Positions 36,977 to 43,111 of a stretch of DNA of 43,111 nucleotides are shown here, one piece after another (the first letter of the stretch is position 1; every line of letters starts with the position of its first letter). Source of the stretch: Candidatus Zhuqueibacterota bacterium (GTDB lineage Bacteria > Zhuqueibacterota > Zhuqueibacteria > Zhuqueibacterales > Zhuqueibacteraceae); assembly GCA_003576975.1 (NCBI GenBank), contig QEVD01000027.1:1-43111 (forward strand). The letters run 5' to 3'. The notes below the pieces were generated by a model. That model saw only the letters and a list, made by a program, of their open reading frames with translations, ran no database searches and was not told the origin of the DNA. Position numbers and translations under genes: made by a program.

Positions 36977-38074
36977 TCATTTTGCGGAATAATAAAACCC
37001 CAGGTTTCTGCGAATCTCTTCCGGCAATTCCGGGAGTTCCGAACGCGGGATCAAAAACGTTGATAGATTAAACAAATCTGCAAACAATTTGTGTTTATCC
37101 ACCGTCGCCTTCAAATATTGATAACCCGCGGAGCCGCCGGTGCCGGTTTTGTTGCCGATCATGCGATGCACCATCAAGGCGTGTTTATAGCGCCAGGTCG
37201 TGAACAACTCGTCAATCTCGACCAGCGCGGTGAGCAGCCGGTAAGGCAAATGCAAAATCGGTTCGTCGCGATAGAGTTGTATTAACAATGCCGCCTGCAT
37301 GGCTTTGTAGGATAACTGGCGTTTGCCCTTGTCGGTCAACCGCCGGTGCGAGGCTTCATCGAACAGGGCGTTGAAACTTTCAACGTTTGCCACCAAGCTT
37401 TCTTCCAGCTTGTGCTTTTCTTCGGCGGAAATGGTCGGATTGCCGGCAATTTTTTCGCGTTCGAATTGCAGCATGCGCGTGACCGCCTGGCGATAGGATA
37501 ACCAAAAATTGAAGCCGTTGAAATCGAGAAACGGCGTGCGTTCGAGCCAACGCTCGATGAGCTGCAACAGCGAGGGTTCCGCCTCCGATTGCAAAATGAT
37601 TTTCTCATGCTCGGGCGAAACATGTGTCGTGTAGGCATTCTTGTCGAACAACATGCGCCGTTCCGGCCGCAAGCCCAGCTTGTTTTCAATCAAGCGAAAT
37701 TGCACGCTTTGAAATCCCGAGGCCGGCGCCAGCAAGCCGCGAAATTCCAAAAAATCCAGCGGCGTCATCGTTTCGATAATGCGGAATTGCTCGTTGATCA
37801 ATTTTTGAATTTCGCTGACGCGCAACAGCCGCGAAACCACGACGCTGATTTGCTTCTCATCGACATAATCGCCTTTGAACAAGGCCAGCACCGAATCAAG
37901 CTCATGAAGGATCTGCTTGAACCAAAGCTCGAATACCTGATGCACGATGATAAAAAGCGTTTCATCATGCGCCGGGCGGCCGTGTTCAGCGCTTTTGGGT
38001 GATTGGCTCCCGAGCAAGCGTTCAAGCTGCAAATAGTCGGAATAATAGAGAGGCTGATTGTTGTTTTCCGCCAT
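36977..38074 (-). CDS. kynA: Tryptophan 2,3-dioxygenase
   Basis: 365 residues, the haem enzyme that opens the indole ring of tryptophan to N-formylkynurenine. Seen: HDETLFIIVHQVFELWFKQ (His45 is the likely active-site base), FRGLLAPASGFQS, and FTTWRYKHALMVHRMIGNKTGTGGSAGYQYL (His298 the likely haem ligand), then DLFNLSTFLIPR. The protein is longer than typical proteobacterial enzymes (about 280-300) and closer in pattern to animal and Bacteroidetes forms. It heads the minus-strand kynurenine region but is separated from the cyclase gene by the S9 peptidase. A perfect palindrome lies nine bases upstream of its ATG. Confidence 0.96.
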   Translation of the reverse strand: MAENNNQPLYYSDYLQLERLLGSQSPKSAEHGRPAHDETLFIIVHQVFELWFKQILHELDSVLALFKGDYVDEKQISVVVSRLLRVSEIQKLINEQFRIIETMTPLDFLEFRGLLAPASGFQSVQFRLIENKLGLRPERRMLFDKNAYTTHVSPEHEKIILQSEAEPSLLQLIERWLERTPFLDFNGFNFWLSYRQAVTRMLQFEREKIAGNPTISAEEKHKLEESLVANVESFNALFDEASHRRLTDKGKRQLSYKAMQAALLIQLYRDEPILHLPYRLLTALVEIDELFTTWRYKHALMVHRMIGNKTGTGGSAGYQYLKATVDKHKLFADLFNLSTFLIPRSELPELPEEIRRNLGFYYSAK

Positions 38075-38082
38075 ATCATCAC

Positions 38083-38095
38083 GGCACGTCGTGCC
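38083..38095. promoter_or_regulatory. Perfect palindrome just upstream of the TDO start
   Basis: GGCACG-T-CGTGCC has six-base arms around a single central base. Its near edge is eight bases from the TDO ATG, where the ribosome binding site should be. It could be a repressor site or a translation-blocking hairpin; a chance palindrome cannot be excluded. The rest of 38075-38288 is the divergent promoter region with the PAP2 gene. Confidence 0.4.
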
Positions 38096-38288
38096 TTTCC
38101 TTCATTTTTTTAAAAGATAAATAAATCTCTTCTAAAGTCAAGCTTCGATTTGGAACTGCAATTGTGTTTAGTTATATTCGTTCTCACAAAAGCGCGCCGC
38201 GATTCGATTTCATCAGCATAACTCAAAGCCGCTTCATGAGACAACGCTGTGCCTAGAATCATCTACATTCCCAAACACCGGGAGCTTC

Positions 38289-39260
38289 ATGGCATTCCTT
38301 CCAATCTCACTCAAGCAGTTTTATCATCAGCGTTATGGTCGCATTCGCTTTCGCCTGCTGGATCTGTTGTCCCTCGGTTACATTGGATTACTGGCTCTAC
38401 TCCTGCCCTTCTTCCACCATCATGTGCCCTACTGGCCGCAGGATTTCTTAATTCATGTTGTCCTGGTTATTGTTTTTCTGGAAATCATACGGTTTGGTGA
38501 AGCGCATGCGCACAATCGCGTGCTCTGGTTTCTGCGAACCTTCTATCCGATCATTGCCATCTTTTACGGCTACTTTGAGATGAATCACATGAACCGCATG
38601 TTTACCGGTTCGTACTGGGCCATTGATCTTCTCATTGAAGCAGATGTCGCGATCTTCGGCGTCCATCCCACCATTTGGGCGCAGCGTCTTTACACGCCCT
38701 GGCTCGACGAGCTGATGAATGTTTTCTATGTTTCATATTATTCATTTCTGCCGCTGGCAACACTTCCGCTGTTTCTGCGCGGCAAATATGAAGAAACGCT
38801 CGCCGCTTTTTCGATTGTGACGCTGTCTTATTGCGGCAATTTTGTTTTGTTCTATGCCTTCCCCTCACTCTGTCCGCGCATGATCGATTCATTACAGGCT
38901 TTGCGCACAACGGAATACACTGGCTATTTTTTCGGACCCTTGACGCAACAGTTGCAATCGCAAGGCGCGATTGCCGGCGGTTGCTTTCCATCGACGCATG
39001 TTTCCGGCGCCATGGCCTGGGCGCTGGTCGCATGGCGGTATAACCGCCGGATAAGTTATGTTTTAATTCCGCTGGCTTTGGGCGTGGCGTTAGCGACCGT
39101 GTATCTCGGTTATCATCATGCTCTTGATCCGATCGCGGGGATCGCCCTGGCTTTTGTGGCATATCACGCCGGGCTGTATCTTTTGCAGAGGCGGGGAGAA
39201 GATCCGCAGGCCAAACATCAGTTCACAAAAAACGTAACCTTGATTGAGCAATCTCTGTAA
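38289..39260 (+). CDS. PAP2-superfamily membrane protein (inositolphosphotransferase-like)
   Basis: 323 residues with about six to eight membrane helices. The PAP2 active-site motifs are GGCFPSTHVSGAMAW (residues about 233-247) and YLGYHHALDPIAG (about 277-289), with the catalytic His residues in STH and YHH. The long hydrophobic N-terminal half and absence of a clear KxxxxxxRP motif match the Aur1/inositolphosphotransferase-like branch better than plain lipid phosphatases. A role in head-group transfer or removal on membrane lipids is therefore likely, but the substrate is unknown. GGGAG lies shortly before the ATG. The gene stands alone on the plus strand between two minus-strand groups. 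Confidence 0.85.
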   Translation: MAFLPISLKQFYHQRYGRIRFRLLDLLSLGYIGLLALLLPFFHHHVPYWPQDFLIHVVLVIVFLEIIRFGEAHAHNRVLWFLRTFYPIIAIFYGYFEMNHMNRMFTGSYWAIDLLIEADVAIFGVHPTIWAQRLYTPWLDELMNVFYVSYYSFLPLATLPLFLRGKYEETLAAFSIVTLSYCGNFVLFYAFPSLCPRMIDSLQALRTTEYTGYFFGPLTQQLQSQGAIAGGCFPSTHVSGAMAWALVAWRYNRRISYVLIPLALGVALATVYLGYHHALDPIAGIALAFVAYHAGLYLLQRRGEDPQAKHQFTKNVTLIEQSL

Positions 39261-39339
39261 ACTCGCCGTTGTCACGTGAGTTCAATTGATACAAAGCCTG
39301 ACAAGCTTGCGGCAAACCCGCGGGAGCAGAACACGCTGC

Positions 39340-39840
39340 TCACGCCGGCATTTTGTCTTGCCGGTTCTTGCTCAATAAAATCTCCACTACCGCTTTTTGC
39401 CGGTAACGGAAAATACGATCAAGTTGCCGCTTGATGAACGGGTATGCCAATTCACCAAACGGCCGAAACGGCAAACGATACTGCACTTCATCTTCAATGG
39501 CGGTGCCTTCGGCAATTTCGCGAAAACGGTGGGTATGAATCCACAACGCGTAAGGCCCGCGCAATTGCTCATCAACAAATTCATGCGGAGGGTTCCAACG
39601 CGAAATTAATGTTTGCCAGCGCATGGGAATGCCGAAAAGCCGGATTTCATAATCGATCAATGTGCCGGCTTGGATCACGATCGGCCCCGGCGTCAGAATG
39701 CGAAAAAGCATCTCCGGCGGGGTGATGCGGCCGAGGTTGGCGGCCTCCGAAAAAAATGAAAAAACGGTGTCAATCGGCAGCGGAACTGTCATCGCTGTTC
39801 TTAAAATATGCGTACCTGATCGCGATTTCATAACATTCAT
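39340..39840 (-). CDS. SRPBCC (START-like) family protein
   Basis: 166 residues, matching the small SRPBCC ligand-binding fold often annotated as cyclase/dehydrase-like: [28 protein letters not shown] at the N-terminus, [41 protein letters not shown], and a C-terminal helix [17 protein letters not shown]. Such proteins bind hydrophobic small molecules; many are found beside redox or lipid genes, and no reaction can be assigned. The start lies 15 bases after the CoA-transferase stop, so it is the last gene of that operon. A GAGCAG/CTGCTC hairpin (39324-39341) overlaps its stop but lacks a T-run. Confidence 0.85.
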   Translation of the reverse strand: MNVMKSRSGTHILRTAMTVPLPIDTVFSFFSEAANLGRITPPEMLFRILTPGPIVIQAGTLIDYEIRLFGIPMRWQTLISRWNPPHEFVDEQLRGPYALWIHTHRFREIAEGTAIEDEVQYRLPFRPFGELAYPFIKRQLDRIFRYRQKAVVEILLSKNRQDKMPA

Positions 39841-39855
39841 GTCTCATCCATTCTC

Positions 39856-40776
39856 TCAGAATCCATAATTCACTTCCCCGCTCATGCGTTGTTGCACCGT
39901 CAAGCGCTTATGCACCTCCGGGCCGAGCTTCTGCCAATAGGCGGCACGATCGGGCAAATCATAAATCCACTCGTTGAGATAATCCGCCATTTTTTGCTCG
40001 TCTTTCGAAATATCATCCCAAGCAATATAGGCATCATTATCGCGATCATAGTAGCCCTGCGCAAAGCTCGGGTGCGCGCCGAACGGTTCGACGACCACAG
40101 CGTTCACGATCATGCCGGGAATCACCGTGCGGTTCGGATCCTGGCGAATAACGTTTTCATCCACCAGTTCTTCCACAACAACAATCACTCGCCGCGCGGC
40201 AAATGCTGCTTCTTTTTGCACGCCGTATAGACCCCAAATTTGCGTGTTGCCTTGCGCATCGGCGCGTTGCGCATGCACAATCGCCACATCGGGATTGAGC
40301 GCAGGCACGACGTAAAGCACTTCGCCGGTATACGGGCAGGTTACCGTTCGAATCAAGGGATTGACGATCGGCAAGTCCGTGCCTTTATAACTGCGCAACG
40401 GCATAAACGGCAGCTTGGCCGCGCCCGCCACGAAGCGTTGCGCCATGCCGAAGTGTGAATATTCCTCCAGCTCGATTGGATGCGGCTTGCCTTTCTCCAC
40501 CGCGCGGCGCAGCGCATGCAATGGCCCAACGCCGGGATTGCCGGCCCAGGAAAAAATCATTTTTCCCACACAGCCTGCCGCAATCATCTGATCATAAATC
40601 AAATCCGGCGTCAGGCGGCATATCGTGAGATTCTGCCGGCGTTGCCGAATGATCTCATGCCCGGCGGCAAAACAGATGAGATGGGTAAAGCCTTCGATCG
40701 CAATCGTATCACCATCATGCACGTTTTTCATGACGGCTTCCGACATCGACATGACTTTCGAGTTGAAAATGCTCAT
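39856..40776 (-). CDS. CoA-transferase alpha subunit (glutaconate-CoA-transferase/IpdA-like)
   Basis: 306 residues of a class I CoA-transferase A subunit: KNVHDGDTIAIEGFTHL (the glycine-rich CoA loop region), CVGKMIFSWAGNPGVGP, FMPLRSYKGTDLP, VTCPYTGEVLYVVPALNPDVAIVHAQRADAQGN, then an extended C-terminal part (EPFGAHPSFAQGYYDRDN). Such subunits form heteromers with a B subunit that carries the catalytic Glu. No B subunit is adjacent: downstream is the SRPBCC gene and upstream P5C dehydrogenase. The partner must be elsewhere or the protein does something else. GAGAGAG precedes the ATG. Substrate not assignable. Confidence 0.88.
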   Translation of the reverse strand: MSIFNSKVMSMSEAVMKNVHDGDTIAIEGFTHLICFAAGHEIIRQRRQNLTICRLTPDLIYDQMIAAGCVGKMIFSWAGNPGVGPLHALRRAVEKGKPHPIELEEYSHFGMAQRFVAGAAKLPFMPLRSYKGTDLPIVNPLIRTVTCPYTGEVLYVVPALNPDVAIVHAQRADAQGNTQIWGLYGVQKEAAFAARRVIVVVEELVDENVIRQDPNRTVIPGMIVNAVVVEPFGAHPSFAQGYYDRDNDAYIAWDDISKDEQKMADYLNEWIYDLPDRAAYWQKLGPEVHKRLTVQQRMSGEVNYGF

Positions 40777-40814
40777 GACTCTCTCATTATCGCTTCGTTA
40801 GAGATGTTGCCAAC

Positions 40815-40884
40815 GTTGCTCGCCGCCGCTGGTTTATCATATTTCGTGGCAGACATGATAAACCAGCAGACAGCAACGAGCAAC
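40815..40884 (-). other. Large two-tier stem-loop between P5C dehydrogenase and CoA-transferase genes
   Basis: Inner arms GCTGGTTTATCAT (40828-40840) and ATGATAAACCAGC (40855-40867) are perfect 13-base complements around a 14-base loop. Outer arms GTTGCTCG (40815-40822) and CGAGCAAC (40877-40884) extend the stem across small internal bulges. No T-run follows in either direction, so it is not a standard terminator. It begins 18 bases after the P5C dehydrogenase stop and may protect that message or tune expression of the downstream genes. Confidence 0.8.
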
Positions 40885-40901
40885 AAGAAAACCTCTGTCA
40901 A

Positions 40902-42473
40902 TCACTTCTGAATGGTGCGGCTCTGTTCGCGCATGAATTGCTGCACATAATACGGCCCGCATCCGCCCTTGCCGCTGCCGCCCGAACCCTTCCAACCGCA
41001 GAAGGAATTCACGCCGGGCCACGCGCCGGTTGTCGCGCCGCTGCGGCGATTGGCATAGGTCACGCCCGCTTCGATATTGTCGAAGAAATAAGCCAGCTCC
41101 TTCTTGTTCTTCGTGTAAATGCCGGCGGTAAGGCCATACTCTACATTATTGCCCAATTGCACGCCTTCTTCCAGGGATTCCATCTCGCCCACCGCCAGAA
41201 ATGGCAGAAACAATTCCTCTTTGAAGATGCGATGATCACGCGGCAAATCATCGACAATGGTCGGCTCAACAAAGTAGCCGTTGGAAAAATTGCCCTCGCG
41301 CAATTGGCGGCCGCCGGTGAGAATCGTTCCGTCGCGCCGCGCTTCTTCCGCTGCTGCGGCAAATTTATCATAGGCCTTTTGGTTGACCAGCGGGCCCATA
41401 AAAACGTCGCGCTCAATGGGATCGCCAATTTTGATGGCCGCGGTTTTCCGCAGGAGCAGCTCGAGAAACTTGTCTTTCACTTTTTCGTGAACATAAACGC
41501 GTGAGCAGGCGCTGCATTTCTGCCCCTGCAATCCAAACGCTGACTTCATCACACCATCAGACGCCACCTCGAGATCCGCGCTGGGCATCACGATCGCAGG
41601 GTTCTTGCCGCCCAACTCAAGAATCACCGGTTTGATATAGTCCCGGTTGAACTCTTGAAAAATTTTCATGCCCACAGCTTTTGATCCGGTGAAGACAATG
41701 CCATTGAGCAACGGGTGGCTTATCAGAATATTACCCATGTGGCGATCACCCGCAACAAAGTTGACAACGCCGGGAGGCATGCCCGCAGCAATATAAATCT
41801 CCGCCAAACGCCCGGTGATCCACGGCGTATCAACAGACGATTTATACACCAGCGTATTGCCGCCGAGTAGAACGCCGGCGCTCATGCCGGTGGGCAGCGC
41901 CAGGGGAAAATTAAACGGCGCGATCATCGCCCAGACGCCATAAGGCCGCAAAACCGAGCGCGTATCCTCCTTGGGTGAAAGTTTACCGAGTGGTTTTAAA
42001 AAGCCTTTGGCATCGAGCAACTGCTTGGCATAATAATCCAGCAGGTCGGCGGACTCTTCCACGTCGCCCATGGATTCCAGGCGGTTTTTGCCGACTTCAA
42101 ACGCCATGATTGCGGCCAGCGTGAATTTGTCTTTGCGAATAAGGGCAGCCGCTTTCTGCACAATCTTTGCGCGTTTTTGATAATCGGTTGCCGCCCATTT
42201 CGGGAACGCCTCTTTGGCTGCGCGCACGGCGGCATCGACTTCGTCCGAGGTTCCCTCACGGAAATAAGCCAAATCAATGCGCGTGTCTACCGGGCTTTTA
42301 CTGGCGAACGTTTGCCCGGCGCCGGCGACTGCTTGATTGTTGATGTAATGCGGATGCGATTCGCCAAAACGTCCTCGCACTTTGTCCAGCGCGCGATCAA
42401 ATTCGCGATGAAACTTTTCCATATCCGCGCCGAGCGTGGAATAGGTGATTTTAAACTGCTTTTTTGCAGCCAT
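40902..42473 (-). CDS. pruA: L-glutamate gamma-semialdehyde (P5C) dehydrogenase-type aldehyde dehydrogenase
   Basis: 523 residues, the length of PutA/RocA-type P5C dehydrogenases rather than general aldehyde dehydrogenases. Motifs: RPYGVWAMIAPFNFPLALPTG, VNFVAGDRHMGNILISHP, VFTGSKAVG, ELGGKNPAIV (catalytic Glu), and FGLQGQKCSACSRVYVHE (catalytic Cys in GQKCSACSR, typical of this branch), with a C-terminal GATTGAWPGVNSFCGWKGSG. It would oxidise glutamate semialdehyde to glutamate with NAD. AGGAGAG before the ATG is a good ribosome binding site. Together with the class III aminotransferase 54 bases upstream, it suggests ornithine or related diamino-acid breakdown. Confidence 0.9.
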   Translation of the reverse strand: MAAKKQFKITYSTLGADMEKFHREFDRALDKVRGRFGESHPHYINNQAVAGAGQTFASKSPVDTRIDLAYFREGTSDEVDAAVRAAKEAFPKWAATDYQKRAKIVQKAAALIRKDKFTLAAIMAFEVGKNRLESMGDVEESADLLDYYAKQLLDAKGFLKPLGKLSPKEDTRSVLRPYGVWAMIAPFNFPLALPTGMSAGVLLGGNTLVYKSSVDTPWITGRLAEIYIAAGMPPGVVNFVAGDRHMGNILISHPLLNGIVFTGSKAVGMKIFQEFNRDYIKPVILELGGKNPAIVMPSADLEVASDGVMKSAFGLQGQKCSACSRVYVHEKVKDKFLELLLRKTAAIKIGDPIERDVFMGPLVNQKAYDKFAAAAEEARRDGTILTGGRQLREGNFSNGYFVEPTIVDDLPRDHRIFKEELFLPFLAVGEMESLEEGVQLGNNVEYGLTAGIYTKNKKELAYFFDNIEAGVTYANRRSGATTGAWPGVNSFCGWKGSGGSGKGGCGPYYVQQFMREQSRTIQK

Positions 42474-42527
42474 GGAAAACTCTCCTCTCTCAGATGAAGT
42501 TTAACATTCTTCTGGCCGCCGCCCTTG

Positions 42528-43111
42528 TCATCCGATGGGCACTTTCGCGGCCACCACATTCATGCTCTGCTCCAGCACATTCACAATTTCCTCAATTTGT
42601 TCCCGCGTCACAATAAACGGCGGCGCGAGCAAAATGCCGTCGCCATTTGTACCGTCAACATGTCCGGCGTTGGTCCAGATGATCAAGCCGCGCGCCAATG
42701 CCTCAGTGGCAATCTTCTCAACGACTTTTAGATTGCGTGCGAATGGCGCGCGCGTCGCTTTATTCGCCGTTAATTCGATTCCAGCGAGCAAGCCTTTGCC
42801 GCGAATTTCGCCGACAAACGGATGATCTTCCAGACGTTTGAGAACGGCATGAAGAACATTCCCCATGTCGCGGCAGCGCTCGACGAGATGATGCTCTTGC
42901 AAATAACGAATCGTCGCAAGTCCGGCAGCGCATGCCACGGGATGATGCGCAAAAGTCTGTGCGTGCAAAAAATCACCGCCGCTGTTGTAGAGGGCTTCGA
43001 TCAACTCGCCGCGCGCCAGCATGGCGGAAAGCGGAACATAACCGCCGGTGAGGCCTTTCCCGGCAAGCAAAATGTCCGGCGCTGCGCCCGTGCCCGTTAT
43101 CGCAAACCAAT
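42528..43111 (-). CDS. Class III PLP-dependent aminotransferase, C-terminal part
   Basis: About 194 residues visible; the N-terminus lies beyond the window. The frame enters as WFAITGTGAAPDILLAGKGLTGGYVPLSA, in which the Lys of AGKGLTGGY is the PLP lysine of class III enzymes. Then come HAQTFAHHPVACAAGLATIRYLQ, IRGKGLLAGIEL and DGILLAPPFIVTREQIEEIV near the end. The pattern is of the adenosylmethionine-8-amino-7-oxononanoate/omega-amino-acid/ornithine aminotransferase group, and the part seen cannot tell which. Its gene leads into P5C dehydrogenase after 54 bases, which favours an ornithine- or omega-amino-acid-type substrate (inference). Confidence 0.92.
   Translation of the reverse strand, partial: WFAITGTGAAPDILLAGKGLTGGYVPLSAMLARGELIEALYNSGGDFLHAQTFAHHPVACAAGLATIRYLQEHHLVERCRDMGNVLHAVLKRLEDHPFVGEIRGKGLLAGIELTANKATRAPFARNLKVVEKIATEALARGLIIWTNAGHVDGTNGDGILLAPPFIVTREQIEEIVNVLEQSMNVVAAKVPIG

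Noticed and set aside
40902-42473. Aldehyde dehydrogenase as 2-aminomuconate-semialdehyde dehydrogenase of the kynurenine route
   Set aside because: The N-terminal region, length and GQKCSACSR active site fit P5C dehydrogenase, and the operon neighbour is an aminotransferase.

Overview
The window (about 43 kb, moderately GC-rich) looks like a chromosomal segment of a diderm bacterium from the FCB neighbourhood, plausibly a candidate-phylum lineage such as KSB1 or a Calditrichota-like group. The pointers are a GWxTD-domain lipoprotein, a peptidase/TolB-propeller/Omp85 fusion, a TonB-dependent receptor with a carboxypeptidase-regulatory-like domain, a paired HU and HU-LysM protein, and a eukaryote-like kynurenine pathway. 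The taxon is an inference from gene content, not a measurement. I recognise no rRNA, tRNA, CRISPR array, insertion sequence or prophage.

Layout. (1) 1-1278, minus: the start of a lipoprotein gene (cut by the window edge) overlapping a membrane-anchored metallophosphoesterase with altered active-site motifs. (2) 1705-3444, plus: a SulP anion transporter, followed by a cluster of short palindromic intergenic repeats (3651-3850). (3) 3953-5023, minus: an AlkB-type membrane hydroxylase. (4) 5636-19782, plus: the most unusual part, an envelope locus. It has a beta-barrel protein with a beta-helix-like N-terminal module, a small phosphate-binding-protein-like protein, three TPR proteins, a TonB-dependent receptor carrying the same N-terminal module (frameshifted in this sequence), and a fourth TPR paralogue. 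Each TPR protein has a signal peptide, a large presumably periplasmic TPR region, one membrane span and a second, presumably cytoplasmic TPR block. (5) 19964-28623, plus: an M19 dipeptidase, a decayed response regulator, HU plus an HU-TM-LysM protein, then the peptidase/propeller/Omp85 fusion and the GWxTD lipoprotein, closed by a clear terminator at 28657-28686.

(6) 28712-38074, minus: a second M19 dipeptidase, kynurenine 3-monooxygenase, kynureninase, a cyclase-family (arylformamidase-like) protein, an S9 peptidase and tryptophan 2,3-dioxygenase. Together these would turn peptide-derived tryptophan into 3-hydroxyanthranilate and alanine. (7) 38289-39260, plus: a PAP2-type membrane protein. 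(8) 39340-43111, minus: an amino-acid catabolic run of class III aminotransferase (cut by the window edge), P5C dehydrogenase-type aldehyde dehydrogenase, a lone CoA-transferase alpha subunit and an SRPBCC protein, with a large hairpin between the second and third genes.

Most promising leads: the barrel/TPR/PBP-like locus with its shared N-terminal module; the HU-TM-LysM protein, which could link nucleoid to cell wall; the kynurenine-peptidase island with a non-canonical cyclase metal motif; and the metallophosphoesterase with substituted catalytic motifs and a CxxCH insert.
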